The notes: generated by a model not told the origin, from the sequence alone. A DNA stretch of 64,000 bases from Isoetes taiwanensis (GCA_021234155.1 JAJEKV010000033.1:7986635-8050634), one strand, 5' to 3'. Shown: positions 7,765 to 22,200, counted from the first letter of the stretch. Numbers and translations are program-made.

Positions 7765-10700
7765 TTATGGCAAGAGTTCTTTGTAGACGACATTCGTTGT
7801 AGTCTGTGTAAGGTTGTTGGCGTCTAGGAGGATTAGTACGTCCTCTTTTCTTCGTACACGTGTCAGTGCTGCATACAGTTGTCCGTGCGCAAAGACTTCG
7901 GTTCATAGATCCAAGACTATTTTGTCGAGTGTGAGCCCTAAACAGCTATTGAATGTCATTGAGTATGTTGGACGTAATGGCAACTGTCGTCTGTGAATTG
8001 TCCATGGTCGATCATTTGGTTGAGTGAAAAAATCGACTCGGGAGATAGGGTGAATGTTTCCATGATGTTGTGGGTCATCTGTAAGTAGCTTGACAGTGAC
8101 GAATCTATTACGCGTTGAACATACCATTACTCTTGCATTTTTTACTAATCCTATATCTCTGTCGAGTGTCTTTGTCAAGTGGCATATTGTTGTTTGGCTT
8201 TGGTGTTTATAACCGTTGAGGAAATCCGTTGTTGCCATTGGGTGATCTTCTATAACTTGATCATTTTCTGTGAGTCTATCGACGCTGAAGTAGAACTTTG
8301 GATATCCTGGAAGCATTTGTAGGATGCAATTATTAAATGCGTCGACAGTGATGTTTTTCGGAGATAAGAAGGCTCTTTTTTCGCAAAGCTCAGGTTTGCT
8401 GAGTATGTCTTGGTTGTAGAGAAAGTTAATGGCGTCCTGGATGGTGATAGTTGTCTTGAATAATGTCAGTGGAATGTTTTCTAATAGCATCTTTCGGAGC
8501 AGTATGTCAACTGCCTCTATAACTGCCCTATTTGCCATTGGGAATTCGTCCCATATAATAGCTCTTGATTCTTTAATGAGCAATGCTCTTGTTGAGCGTG
8601 GATTAAGTAAAGAATGCAGGTTGATATTGTTTTCTACTACAGGTATCTGAAAGAGCGAATGTGCGGTTCTTCCACCAGGATATAGTAATGATGCTAGTGC
8701 TGTTGTTGCGCATGGTAAAACAATTTGTCTTAGTCCTCTTATGTATAGCGAGAACGCATTAAGGACATATGTCTTTCCTGTGCCTGCTTTACCATAGATG
8801 AAGAGTGGCTTGAGTTGTCGCCTATTGTGAAAAAGGTTCTGCATTTCGATATAGACAGATGTTTGGTTTGATTTCATGTTCTGAAACATAATTGAGCTTT
8901 TGGCAAGGTATTCTTCGTCATGGGGGAATTTTGCAAGCTCATTTTGGATTTCTCTGCATGGTACATGGCAAATGGGTAGGCTGAATGCTGCAGTGTTAGT
9001 TGCATGTTGCACTAAGATGTTATTAATGGCCAGGAGGGCTTCATTGGTGGCAGTAGGCTCATCCCCTTGGTATTGGTCCAGAAAGTCAGTTGTCATTTGT
9101 TGTTGAAAGGTTTCCCATAGCTGCAAGGCTGGTCCACCATCGAGTATGAGAAGTGTAAATAGAAATCTAAGTTGCGATGGGGTTTGGAGGCATAATATTG
9201 CTTCTTCCATTGTCTTAATTGCTTCAGTTGCTGGTGCAATTAAGCCTATAGCTTGAGCAGTTTCTTGATAGGTGTCATAGTGTTGGCCATCGTGGATTTT
9301 GAGGTCTTCCCAAGAACGTCCATATTTATGGAGAAGGATGCTTCTCAAGTAAAATGGTTCTCCAACCTTTGGGAGTAGTAGACGTATCCTGCAGATGAGT
9401 TGTCCCCTCGATCGTTCATGGACAACATTTCGCGCTGCGCCCGGGTATTCTTGCTCGAGTTGATCGGATGGTTGTAATATGGTATTGGGCTTATAACTAG
9501 TAAACGTATAGTGCTCGTTGTAGTCGATGTAAGTGATGGAATCGAATTCAGACGCGAGTGGGCGCAAAAAGTACCTATCCAACGCGGAAATTCCAATATT
9601 TGCTGTTGACGTTTTTGCAAATTGTGGTCTGTTTTGTCCCTTGAGGTGTAAAGGGAGACACTTGACCGATGGATGTTTTTCAGTGATGTGGTATGACATG
9701 ATTCTCCATCCTGCTTCCATGGATGACAGATAACGTGCAGAGATATAGTCTTGAATTTCGTTTTTTTGCTGCGGTTGGGTTTTATTGGTTTGATTTGTGG
9801 GTTGGGATGTGATATTAGGTGTAACTTGTGTCGATGATGACGATTTATGGTCAACATTAATATGAAAGCGAGTGGTATTCAAGACCCTTATAGATGTATC
9901 CATAAAGATATGCAAATATATGGACCGTCGATGCAATGTCTGCATATATGTGACAATCCATTTCTTGTAGTAAGAATGGAATATATGGAACAACGTTTAC
10001 GTCATTCTCTGTCCGTCTTCTATATTGGACATATCCCTTTTCGTCTATGTATGTTGTTGGATTTATAGGCTTTGGAGCAACATCTATTATTCTCTTTTAG
10101 GCATCGTTTTGTATGTCTATGAATCATATAATTTTCGACTTGCGCTCGCAATAGTGGGTCTGTTGGCAGTTCAGCGCAAATGAGTTGATCAATCATGTTG
10201 ACAGGAATATCATGTTCAGTTTTCACAACAATATGTGCATGTGGAAGGCCGCGTTTTTAGAATTCAATGACATGCATCATGTAAGATAGCGGACCAAGAA
10301 ATTTGCGGATAATGCTTTTTGTCTGTTGCACTCGTTCGTGGCATGCTCGAACGACAATGATTGGAATGTCTGATGCATTTTGTCCAGGCATCAATTTGGA
10401 CTTTATTTCTGGCCAGGCAGGATTAGTGGTCATAGTTATAAATAAGGTTGGCTTTCCTTTTACTCTTGCAAGTGCAAGTGCGTCGGCTACTTGCACTGTG
10501 CACCATCGTTTGCAGCCCAGAAAGGAGGCTGGCAGTATTCCATGCCGAGTATCCTCGTCGTCGTCATTAATGAAGTCTTCTTCGTGTTGGGTTAAATTGT
10601 GTCTGTAACCTTCTGTTGCAATATAATTGAGCCGTTCCTCTTCCACTCTTGAGTACATATCCACGAGATATTCATTGCAAAGTCTGCCCCATAATGAGAA

Positions 10701-11819
10701 GCGTGGTTCATGCAATAGCCTAGTTCGATACCAGTCTATTTGAGACATTTTGTGTTCATTACGTGGATGCCATCCTGGCGTTCCGTGTGGAAAGAACAAT
10801 GGATATTGCAGTGTTTCATATGCAGGATCAAGGATACTGATGAACACTGGTTTATGGTCACTTCGCATCCAAATTGCTGCAGTTCTTGGTTTAATTGTAA
10901 TGTTGTCGTTGGCATGCATTATACCGGCAATTTCATCTGATGTTGTGGGGTCTGCGAGCGTGAGTGTGGCAGGCGAGGCATTTAATTCCTTTACTGTTCG
11001 CAATTCCTTGATATACGGATTAATAGCGTCCAGATTTGCAGCAACTTGCATGATCCAAGTAGCTGGTATGTGTCTATCAGTGGCAATTGCATATCGATAT
11101 GCATCATCGTATAAATACCAATGCAAGGTGCTATTTGAGTCATTTGCAGATAGAAGACGATGATATGTTCGACCCATAATAGCAAGAGCTGAGGGTGTTT
11201 TTAAAGTGATGAAGTCACCTTTAACACCAAGTGCAGTGAAGCAAAATAAATTGTTAATCACTCGTGAGTCTGTTGCAAATTTGTGTATGCGGTACAACTC
11301 CTCTAGTTGGTGTGGAAGCTGTTCAAGAGGTGGGAGTAAACGACGGCCGTTATTACAACAAAAACTTGGGGTCTCAGTGTTCAAGAGTTGGATATGACAT
11401 GTTCCACATGTCTTAGTCCACTTAAATGGTTCATGGTCTATAGGTTTGGAACGATTTTGCATTTTCTCGATTTTGTTTTGCCAATGACCACCTGCACTTG
11501 ATGAGATAAGAGTTGAAAGAATTGGGACTTTTGTTTCTTGCTTTATGGATGACATTGGAGCTAGTAGTTCTAGGGAATTCAGAGATTTTATCTGTTGCTC
11601 CACGGGGATTTGACTTGCAACCACAATTCCCGTGGAGCTCGGTTGATCACATAATGAAATGTCACTATCTTTTGGTTCACCAGATATCAGTGTGTCAGGC
11701 ATTGAGGGTGTAATGGCCTTTATTTTTTTTCGAGCATTATAGTTTCTTTGCCTCGCATGATGTTGAAGGATTTTGTCTATTTGAACATCACTAAGATGTT
11801 CGGAATTTGGCGGAGGCAA
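7765..11819 (-). pseudogene. Helitron RepHel protein, broken by a nonsense codon and frameshifts
   Basis: RepHel nicks and unwinds DNA for rolling-circle transposition. The upstream ORF (11819-10257, opening on TTG, so its true start is upstream or spliced) contains the Helitron-like N domain (RCHIQLLN...FCCNNG, YPLFFPHGTPGW). An in-frame TAA at 10259-10257 stands just before KRGLPHAHI (HUH motif PHAH at 10244-10233), where Helitrons normally have Gln. Frame slips near 10030 and 9870 break the Tyr region (VVPYIPFLL, YLYGYIYKG). The helicase follows: Walker A GKAGTGKT at 8793-8770, Walker B IIWDEFPM, GLTLDK. A last slip near 7905 precedes FAHGQLYAALTRV and NVVYKELLP, with the stop at 7765. No single frame is functional. 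Confidence 0.9.
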
Positions 11820-11824
11820 CCTAT

Positions 11825-13930
11825 GAAAAGAAGGACATTTTAATATGTATTAACAAAAATATATTACGTGATTCAATCAAAGGTTATAACTGGACAATAG
11901 AGGAGATTGCTGTAGATAAAAGATGCCTTGCGATTTTAAAGCAAATTAAAATTATCAACGCGGCCTACATTAGAAATGAAATCTTTTTACTAACCTTGGA
12001 CGCCCTCTTTTTTTGGTCATCACTTCGCGTTGCTTATCATCTACTTCCAAGTCGACTATATTTGACGATTGTCTTGATTTTTTACATTGTCTATATAAAA
12101 ATTTCATATCATAACAAATTAATGCAATTCCTTGGTGTGTTCTAGCTGATAGATACTGAATACTTGAAAAGTTGAATGTGTACCTTGGAGCCTCCTTTGT
12201 ATGGCTTGTAGCAATGCATGGATTGAGCTTATTGTTGTTTGTTTCTTCTACCTGTTAAGTATTATTTTGGTTAGATTGCATAATCCACAATATAATAATA
12301 CACAAATATTATGATAATAGAATTCTAACCTCAAGTTGTTTTTTCATATCCTTTCGAATGGTGTGAATCAATAGATCTCAAATCAATTTGCAGATCCATC
12401 AAGCACTTGATTTTATACTAAGTATGCGCCTGCAATAACAGGAAAATAACTTATACCTCATAGATTACCGAATGAATAAAAATTTAAAATATCAATAAAC
12501 GCCGTTGTCCACATACATATGCTCAATTGCTTATTAAAATATCCAATTGTAAACCATGTAAACTACACGGATTTGTGAGTTATGGCTAAAATAGTATCGC
12601 AACGTACTTTAGTTCAAAATGGCCTAAAAGAATCTAGATGTTGTTTCTTCTGAAAGGATGTAAAGAGGTGCTTGGGACTTGGAGCTCTGAGTTCGCTCAA
12701 ATTCGAGTTGTCTTGAATAACAAAGAAAGCATATAGGCTGAAAAGGCTCAAAATTTTGAATATAAGTATGATGGTCTCACTACTAATGTATGACTATGTT
12801 TAAAGAAATATTCTAAAATGTTTGCCAGAGGGCAACATGAATATAATGTGGATGAGGACAATTGGGGTTTCAACATTGCAATGAAGCAAGGAGACCCAAA
12901 GGCGTCATAGGGTTTCTACTTTCCTCTTTTTTTTGCGGGGGTGGGGGGTTCTGTAAGCAATATCTTAGGGTTTCACAAATACATATGTGTTTAAAGGATG
13001 TCGGTTGTGTTAAATATCGCCTCTAGCTTAGTTCTAGTTCAGTTCTAGTTCAAACGAGACACATAGGCGACATTTGTGAGCTGCTTGAATGAAAACATAA
13101 GCTTAAACATGAAAACATAAGGTTCAAGGTCTAAGATTATAAAGGTAGCCTTATGGATAACTATAAAACAAAATATACGTGAGCCTGATAACAAAAGAGC
13201 ATGAATAGAAGGCAGCATTTCAAAATAAAAAGCAGAATAGCTAAGTCTGAAGCAAAGTGATTGCATGACATTAGTGTCTAGTTACAGTGATGGGGGCTTT
13301 AAACAACATCACGCCTAGCATATAAATGGAATGAAATGGGTCGATGGAGAAGCTCATGCCGGAGATAAGTTAGTGGTTGAAAATGCTGAAATAGAGGAGC
13401 TCTGATAACTGTAGCAATAGCTTTGAGACAAAGGAAAACTCTATGCTTTCTGCTTATAGATTGGATTTGAATGCTTTCTCCCTCCCAATAAATTATTATA
13501 TTGTATTGCAGCTACAGACCCAGTTTACGAAATGGTGGAAATCAGTTGATAGAATTAGTTGGTAGATACAAAATCTGGAACTGGATTTAACGCACTAATA
13601 TGGATTTCAATCAATGCTGCATTTTTTCACAAAAATTGCAGAGTAACTCCTACCCAACTAAGTTTGGAAAAGCGTCTATTGATTCAAATTTATGGATCTG
13701 GGCCTGTCTTAGATGGAAAAGGTAAGTTCTTTTGACGAAACTGCGTCCTTTTTCTGTCAAGAATTTTCTAAAATTTTCAACCATCGGCCATGTGCATATA
13801 TAAGAAGTCAAATTTAAATGCAGGAAACACAACTCTTTGTTTTTCGTTCGGCCTTTTCACAATGCACAATTGCGCAAAAACGGAGGCTCCAAAAAATATC
13901 TATTTCTTTTGCAACCTAGGCAATGGACCG
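11825..13930. other. AT-rich intergenic, may include Helitron 5' end
   Basis: No gene, RNA or repeat could be supported. Base composition just after 11819 continues the Helitron style for a few hundred bases, so the 5' terminus is probably in here. Confidence 0.4.
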
Positions 13931-14060
13931 TAGAATAGAATAGAATAGAATAGAATAGTTTTTTTAACGTCCACGGAGACCAATACGTCATGGGACCCAT
14001 ACAATGGGCTAGTACAATCATGGGCTACTAGGATAGAGAGGGTAAAATTTTACATGAAAC
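13931..14060 (-). mobile_element. 3' end fragment of a LINE with (CTATT)n tail
   Basis: On the minus strand the sequence ends GTCTCCGTGGACGTTAAAA and then runs into a (CTATT)5 tail (13958-13931). The same end, with small changes, terminates the LINEs at 24.1-25.3 kb and 47.2-49.1 kb. Only about 100 bases are clearly LINE; this is an extreme 5'-truncated insertion. Confidence 0.65.
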
Positions 14061-17000
14061 ACAACGACCCAAAAAAGAAATAACCGAAACCATATTTGGT
14101 GAAGCCCAGAAGTCTCTAAAAACAAAACGCTAATTTTAAGCTATTGTGCTAAGGCCCTAAGATTTTATTTTGTTATTGATAAATTTTAATTGGTTGGTAT
14201 ATACGTATCTATAAGGCTAAGGATAGGGAAACCGATTGAATGTTTGCTAAAACATACGCCAATTCCTATATTGGTGTCGGATTTTTATCAACACCACCAT
14301 CAGGAACTAGGATATGAATTAGTAAAACATTCTCATAACCTTCGATAAGAGTACAACACACACTTTTCGACACCGCGTGGCCAAGGCCAACAACGACATC
14401 AAGTGAGGGCTATACTCGTCAACGGAGGCTTAAAAGTAGCAGTTCTTAGCTGGATATGTGATGAACATTCGTACAGAGCAATTCTATTCTTGAAGACAGA
14501 TTCAAGAAGCCAGATTTGGCCTGGCCAATGTTACCGGATTTGGCATAGGTCTGGTTCTGCATATGCATGAGCCTATTTAAATGCTTCATTATTGAACTGT
14601 AGCCAACTCGCCAATGATTTTTCACAGATGCTAGATGCTGTGGTACAATGAGTAAAGCCCATCTGATGAAAACTGGCATTTAGACTCAAAACCTACAGTC
14701 TGAATACGGATTTGCAGCTGCGGCTGCAAAAAATTGGCATGTTTTATTTGGTTTCATCTCAAATCACCCTGCTTTAGATAGCGACCATTCCAAGGCTACA
14801 TAATGCTGCAACAAACTTGTTCCTCTTCTTCATTTATCTACATGTATGTCTTTTCTTAGATAGATCTGCGTTGCATTACGCACTAAGGAGATGCTCAAGC
14901 TCGAATAAAGAACGTGCTGAGTTATTAGGCAGAGGAACCACTAGGATTGATCATATGGTAAGACTCTGAATCTGAAGAGTCCACAACTCGATGGACCTTG
15001 CAAATAACAGTGCTGCTGTATGAATCAAGGAGCTGGGTTTGCTGCTGCTAATTCAACTTTGTCCTGCAATTTATGCCTTCACTAATGCGACTTTCCTGGG
15101 GTTGTTTTACTCACAAATTACAATATTGCAAACGGGTGTGAAACCCATTGGAATATGAAACAATCATATCAATGGTTCTGAAAACCATTAAAATTAAATT
15201 GCAGACAATCATTATGGAAAGGCAAGCACCCAAAAATCGAGTGGCTCACCGTGAGCTGCTATAGGGGAGGGTGCCCATGAAGCGCCCACTTAAGGAAACG
15301 AATTTTATTATGATGGGCTAAAAAAATTTCAACTTCACATTTTTAAATTTGTCTCTTTAGCTTTCATTTGATACCAAACACCAGAGTTTTTGATATATTT
15401 GGAGTTTGCTACGAAGGTTTTTGGACCACTAAGTGCCCATCAAATGACCACATGGGACCTTTCATTGTCCACATGGAACCTTTAATGGGCAACTGCTTAC
15501 TTGCTGAGGTAACATTAATTTTTATCACAATTGCGACAACAATTTTTCTGTAGAAAAGTCATAACAGGGAGAACATTTTAAATAAAGGGGTTTGAACCCT
15601 CAATAGCAATTGCTATTGTTCCAAAGCTCATATTAGAATTGTTCCATTCACTATACAAAAAAAACAGGGATAATTCTTGTGCCTATTGATTCACTTTACA
15701 AACTGCTCCAATAATGTAATAATTCCCCTTCTTGCGCTGCAAAATTAGCAGCTCTTTGCCAACATTGTGAACCAGCCATTAGCAAAACTGCCCATTCATG
15801 CCAATGTTAATCCTGTTTCGATACATATTAGATGCATAATCTTGTTTTCATGAGATCCTGTCCTGCTATAATCTAAGATGCTTCAGAAAGTGAATCTATT
15901 TGGCATCGAATACTATTTGGCATCTATTGACACTCTTGATACTCATTAAATAAGCCAACCTTATCAGGGTCCTTTTCATAAAGTCCATAAAAAGCTTCAA
16001 AAAGTTCATCCCTGATGTTTGGATCTGCAGGAAACAGGTGTACATGAATGGAATTTTTCAATTTAGTCACGGTTCAGAGAAAAATGATATCAACGTTTAT
16101 TAGCCATGTAACCTAGATGAAATAGAGATCCTTGACCCAACAACAAGAGGATCAGAGAAGGAATTGTTACCTGCACATCATACCAAAATCATAGGAGATG
16201 AAACAGCCACCACCGTTGGCATCACCAACAACAGTATTACCAGGATGTTGTGCACAATGTTTAGCTCAGTGGTTCTTCTCGTTTCCACTTCACATGACAC
16301 ATGTAGGTGTTCAAAAAGATTCACCGGATCTACATGGGAAAAACCATGGTGTCTCCAAGTATAATTCCACAGCATATCTTGCCAGTCTGCAAATCCAGCA
16401 TTGGGCACAAAAATTTCTTCCTCGATGAAGATGCGTTTACCAGAGTTTACGACATTGCAGCTTTGAGAGTCCCTGTTGATAACTGTGCTTCTTTGGTTTT
16501 TAGTGTTAAGGGTACATCTTCTGAATTGGCCTAGAATAAAAAACGTGGCAAGAGTGCCTGGGGATATTGTATGCAAAACGCTACAGCCATTGTTCTGGGA
16601 AAAGGAATGCAAGGTCAAGAATGTTGTGAATTCTGTGAAAAGAGCTGTTTATGGGGAAGGAGGTGAGAAGAAACTGAAGTTCGAGAATTTGGACCGTCTT
16701 TCAAAGCCAAATAAGTTTGTTCTTGGTGTACTTTGTGAAGGAAAGACAGATGTAAAGGGATATACCGTTGGCCCTTATCTATTTCTAAGAATCCTATTAA
16801 CATGCTATACAACTGGAACATGACCTGTAAGCCAATTTAAAGTCTCAAATGATAAAAGCTTCATCATAAAAATTAAAAATCAAGTCCCGTCTGAGCACAT
16901 AATATTTCTTTTCTATAGCATAAGAGAAGATGGGTATCCATGCCCTATTATTCTTGAAATTTAATCACTAAAACAGTAGAAGTATCTTACTAGCATGTGA

Positions 17001-18819
17001 TGAAAGCCAAAAAGATGCAATAAACAGAAAGGAAATTCTATCAGATTTCTAAAACTTAAACATCAGCAACAATTGTCCTTGTAACATCCATGATCCAAAA
17101 AATTCAAAGTATCTTTGGAGGTATGCCTTACCTGATTAAGTTGAATCTACTCAGTCACACTAGATATTTTTCATTCTCATCCTCTTGCTCCCTGCTTCAA
17201 GAGAATCAGCAATGTTGGTTATCCTTGGAGTAGGTGCAATCCTTGCTCAGGCCTTCCCCATTATTTTCCATTCTTGATGCCAGTAGCAACAACCGGCCTG
17301 GGTATAGAATTAATAGCAGTGGGCATTGGAAAAGCCTAAATTGTCTATTTTGTTAGGCTGAAGCAGCTCAAATCGCTAAAAAATAAACAAAGGAAGAAGG
17401 TAACAGTACTGGTTTTGAAGATTAAGCTGAGCACCCCTCTCTAAAAGCCGTGTTCTTGGATCGATGCTGCATTTGGAGCTTACCCAGGCGTCGGACGAAG
17501 GGAAAGCAGTGGTCGAATGAAGGTCCACGGGTAGGCGGAGATAAGGAAAATTGTAATGGGTGCTAAAAAGTTCAATAACGGTTATCCGACGGAGGAGGGT
17601 CACCCTCCCCTAGCAGCGAATTGAGCAGCGGAAGCTGCTAGAATGGGCAGCTGGCAGATGGTTGTCACGTGGCCCTGCCACATTGGCATGAGGCAGATAA
17701 AAAGCAGGCGGGGGCCTGTTATGGATGAGCCCGGATTATTACAGCCGAATCACTACACACAGAGCAGCTATATGATGGAGTTCTGCAAATAAACCAAGCA
17801 GCCATGCAAAGTCCACCGTGGTTTTGAAAGATCTGTATTTTGCTAACAGAGCAGCTTTTTCCCAGAAGCAAGACTTCTTAGTGCATGAATTTATTGAAAA
17901 ATTCGTAGATTGGGCTGACATATAGCTAACTCCAGCTATCGCATACTTATAGTGAAGATATAAACCACAATCAATCAGAAACAGTGCACAAAACAGAGAC
18001 CCAATGTGGCAAAATTGAATGCAGAAAAAGGAATCCTTTTTAGTTTATCTCTTGCAAGTAACATAGGCCTCAAAGAACACGCAAGCTAATCAAGACTGTA
18101 AAGCCAATTCCAGCTTTTTGGCCTGCAGAAAACACGGCCTTGGGGTTATCACAAGGAACAGGGTTTGATGGTTCTGTATTTAATTCGTCTCAAAAGGGCG
18201 GGCCTCAAAAGGGCGGAGGTGGAGGCAAGAAGTTAGCCAAAGGGGAATCTGGAGATGATGGAGAAGGGGGGATTGTATAGCACAGAAAGCAGATTGAGAT
18301 TGAATCAGGCCACCTAATCTAAATAGACGAAATCAAATTCTGAATTCAAGCTTCAAAACCGAAGATAACAAAGTAATTACCTGATTTACGCAGGGCTTTA
18401 CAAAATCCCAAAAGGTTTCAGAGCCAGACGCTTCAATGGTTTTCTCCGGTACCTTTCAATCTGTATTTCAGAAACACGGCTAATCACAAAGCTTGGATAT
18501 GTAGTGCGGCCCCAAATTGCAAGAAAATTCAAGCGGAAATTACCTTTTTATGCAATGATTCACAGATGCAGGCATGGGTTTAGGGCCAGACGCTCTAAGC
18601 TACTGGATCACGGTAAGTCTGCATTTTTTTTAAGCCCAGCTCAATGCCGGATTCACCAAAACCTTAATTGTACAAACTGTGTGTCGCACCTCAATGTTCT
18701 CGACCCCTCTTCAGAATTATTGGTCTTTGGATGTAGATGCACGGGAGTGTTGCGGGATGGGTGGGCTTTGCTTCAGGATTATTCTGGCATACACTGGGTT
18801 AGACTTGAGCCGCTTTGCA
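14061..18819. other. Intergenic, no gene recognised
   Basis: Frames at 16.2-16.8 kb on both strands reach 115-146 codons but show no known motif and overlap each other. I see no splice-consistent gene model, RNA gene or terminal repeats. An old degenerate transposon cannot be excluded. Confidence 0.4.
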
Positions 18820-19280
18820 GGACCGCCGTGTTTAGAGTCCGGTATGTGGTATTTCGAACTTTTTTTTGTGGTATTTCCGGCCACCCGTTATCAGCCACTG
18901 TAACTTCACAATTTCAACCCCAGAATCAACTGTTTTGGGGCATTTTTGGATCAATCTGGCTCTATCTGGGCTCAAATCGCTTCCTCTCTTCATCAAACTA
19001 ACGTTAAAGGGACAGACAAAGTGATTAGAAGGGCTTTTGAAGCAGTTCAAGCCGTCCACGGAGCTGCAAGAACGATCCGACCAAAGATTTCAGCTCCGCC
19101 GCGCAGTTTCACGCTTGGTTTTTGGCCAGAAATACCACTTTTTGGCCGGAAATACCACCCTTTTGGCCAGAAATACCACCTTTTCTGGCCGGAAATACCA
19201 CCTGGCTGATAACGGATGTCCAGAAATACCACCAAGAAAGTCCGGAAATACCACATCCCGGACTCTAAATACGGACGTCC
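18820..19280. mobile_element. MITE with ~77-bp terminal inverted repeats
   Basis: The left end (GGACCGCCGTGTTTAGAGTC) and the complement of the right end (GGACGTCCGTATTTAGAGTC) match along about 77 bases, to the shared GTTATCAGCC at the inner border. Just inside the right arm are four tandem copies of a 16-17 base unit (GGCCGGAAATACCACC and GGCCAGAAATACCACC variants, 19115-19202). The repeated unit also occurs inverted inside the arms as TGGTATTTCCGGCC. Flanks GCTTTGCA and GCTTCAAA could be a decayed 8-base target duplication, which would suggest hAT or Mutator mobilisation. No coding capacity is seen. Confidence 0.8.
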
Positions 19281-22200
19281 GCTTCAAATACTTAGCAACA
19301 TTCTGCAAATCCTGAATTTGGTGACAAAAAATTGATCTTAGCACTTATCTATACGAAAGAACGTACCTGCTGCTGTTTTATTAGGCTTCACGTTACAGTG
19401 GCGCTTTGAGCTCTACGGATGCAATACGGCAGGTCAAACTGCTTAGTTTCATAGAGCTCTGGTGAGATGAGGCTTTGCCGGAAGAGAGCCATGTGCATGC
19501 ATTATATTCACATCTAACATTTGACTCGACCTGTGTGTGCATGAGCCAACATACCATGCATCTTGAAGACTTCTTGCGTTGAAGACCTTTACAAGACATC
19601 AAGTATGAAGAACCAAGTGAGGACTCTCGATTGAACATCATGTATGTATCACAAGAAGAGTTTTGTATCAATTTTGCACTCATGAAGACTTGAAGTTAGA
19701 GTTTAAAGACCCCTTGTCAAAGTTTGGAAGATCCCTCAAGCTATAATGGTACTTTGCTTATTCCCAGTTTTTTTGGCATGATTTACATTTCCCTAGGTTC
19801 CTTTGTCATGATTTCACGCTCCACAAATCTCATTTTCCTCATCTCATATGCCATTACCACCTCCCAAGTCCAAAGTCACACACTTCATCATACATTCAAA
19901 AATGTAAGAACTTCCATCAAAATTGGCTTCTTCAAGGTCAAAAGACCATGTTCTCTCTCTAAAAACGGAATTAGAGAGAGAAAAGTACTCTTTTGCCATT
20001 ACAAAAGTTTGAAACGACAAAAAATAAGCATAAGTATCACAAAATGTTAGTGATTTGAAGTGCACGTGCCATTTTCACATTTCATACCAAAAAGAGATGC
20101 CACATCACTACCACATGTCATCCACCTTACCTCCACACGTGTCATCCATCTCATTTCCATCTCATAAGGGTTTTTTACTAGGGAAAATCTTGTTTGCCAC
20201 TTCACTTGCCACATCACCATTCTATAGTTGCCATATCATCACTTGTATGCCCAATCACCTTTTACCTTTGCCACCTCATCAAACTTGGACCATTTTTTTA
20301 TCTCCAAATATTAAAGTTCTCATTTTCCAAAAAGAACACAACATGCCATGTTGACTTTGAAACTTTGCAAAAAGACCTCATTTTGACCTTCAAAATCCAC
20401 TTCTTGGGAATCATGCCAATGGCAAAAAAAAAAAAAAAAAAAAAAAAATCCTATCTACCCCCTCTTCCCCTCCCTTCAAAGCCTAGTCATCCATTTCCGC
20501 CAATCCCCCTCCGCGATGTGGTACCACCGAGTGTGTGGGGTGGCAATGGGCCAATACTCACGTGGAGATAGCACATGTAATTATAAATCCACGTGTGTTT
20601 ATCTATTTATACCTTGGGCATATTTTGCAGTTTGAGTATGTGGGATATATCCCACGAAAATTGAAGAACCTTAGAAAGCTCAGGCCAAGGTTCGATTTTT
20701 TTTTGGCAGATTAGACAAGCTAATCATAGCCCTGACGGCCCGAAACTATTTAAATCATGCCGAGAAACCCAAACCCTAGCAAAAAGACAAAGAATTGATA
20801 TGGATTCGCCAAGAAGCATCTGAAACGGGGAAATTTTAAAAAAGGGGTTTTGTCTCAGGGTAAGATTCGAAGGCATTTGCATGAACATCGACCTGCTGAT
20901 CTGTGGTACTAGCAGGATTGATGATTTGAAGCATTGTAACACCTTCCTTGCATCAAGAATCCTGAGATCTTGAAGCTGAAAATTTGACTGTTATGCGTGA
21001 ATGATCTTGTGCCCAAGACAATCAGAGCTTGGGATAATCTTCAAAACCTATATAATGTTCATGAAAATGAAAATTCGAGCTTGATGAGATGTTTTCTAGT
21101 GCACTTGCATTTTAAAAGCATCTAACTAAGGCATTTCTTAATTTTAAGAGGAGAATCATTAGAAGAGAGCCACTTTAACATTGTTGCTACAGGTCTGAGT
21201 GCATATAAGCCTAATAGAGTGTCAATCCATATAAAAGAGAATTAAAGATTGCTAGAGTTGTTATTATAAGCATCACTAGCTACCATTTTAGTTGTTTAAG
21301 GATAAGTTCAGAGGTTACCTTGCACAAAGCACCTTTTTGCACGTGTTCAACACTTACTATAGCATCATTTATCAAAAAACATCTAAAGATGTAAAGTAAA
21401 AAGCATAAAAATCTCTGATTCTTCAAACTATGCTAGTTCTTAACTTTTAGCCATTCTAAATAGATCCCTGCAGGTCTATTAGCACTTTATTTATGGAAAC
21501 AACTTGATGCACATCACTTCCAAGCCTGTCAGAAGGAATACAATGTGTCAGTGATCAAAAAAGACATATCCTAAATTGCACTTGCAAAAGTAGCTTGCTG
21601 TTTTCATGCATGTGATAGACTGTCAGGGAAAAAAATGATTTTACAAGGCATTATTGCATGTTTTTTGTAAAAAAAACCTGATGTAACTTGCAAATTTGTC
21701 AAACTCTATGTCAGTCAGAATAATAATCAAAAAACAAAACATCCACAACTTCATCTGCAAAAAAATTGCTTGCTGCCCAAGATATTGACCAATTTTTTAC
21801 TTGGCCAGGATTGCAAATTTGAGAGTGTTCTGCCAGCTTTCTTGCACCAGACTTTTGCATATAGATTCTTTTATGTCAGAGTATCTTTTTGAATTGGAAT
21901 TGCTATGGTTCTTATATAGAAGAGAACCATTATTCTAGGGAAAGGGACACCAGTTTTGGCGCTAGCTCTCCTTTTGGACCCAAGCTTTCTTTGGCACAAG
22001 CCTGCTATAGCGCAAGCTTTCTTTGGCCCTTTCTCCCATAAGAGCTTTGTGTCTTCCTGCATTCCTCAGCGGCATTTCCTCTGAGCTAAATCTTGTTGTT
22101 GTACGGAGTTTTTCTATGTCAGCCATTCTCATTAGCTAGATTTCTCATTCTTCTCTATGCAGTTTCTTTAGCTTCCACTTAGTACTAGATCATATGTCTC

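Larger units (their letters stand above)
7423..11824 (-). mobile_element. Decayed autonomous Helitron
   Basis: The coding part (7765-11819) carries a Helitron-like N domain, an HUH Rep and a PIF1-type helicase, all minus strand. Beyond the stop, the presumed 3' end has two tandem tRNA-arm-like units (7464-7650). A GC-rich hairpin (GCGCTGGC/GCCAGCGC, 7425-7443) lies next to A/T-rich sequence ending in CTTG then T rather than the canonical CTRR then T. The 5' TC end was not located and may lie anywhere up to about 12.5 kb. The boundaries are therefore approximate. Confidence 0.75.

Noticed and set aside
20425-20448. Poly-A run as a retrotransposon tail
   Set aside because: No element body or target-site duplication could be recognised upstream on either strand.
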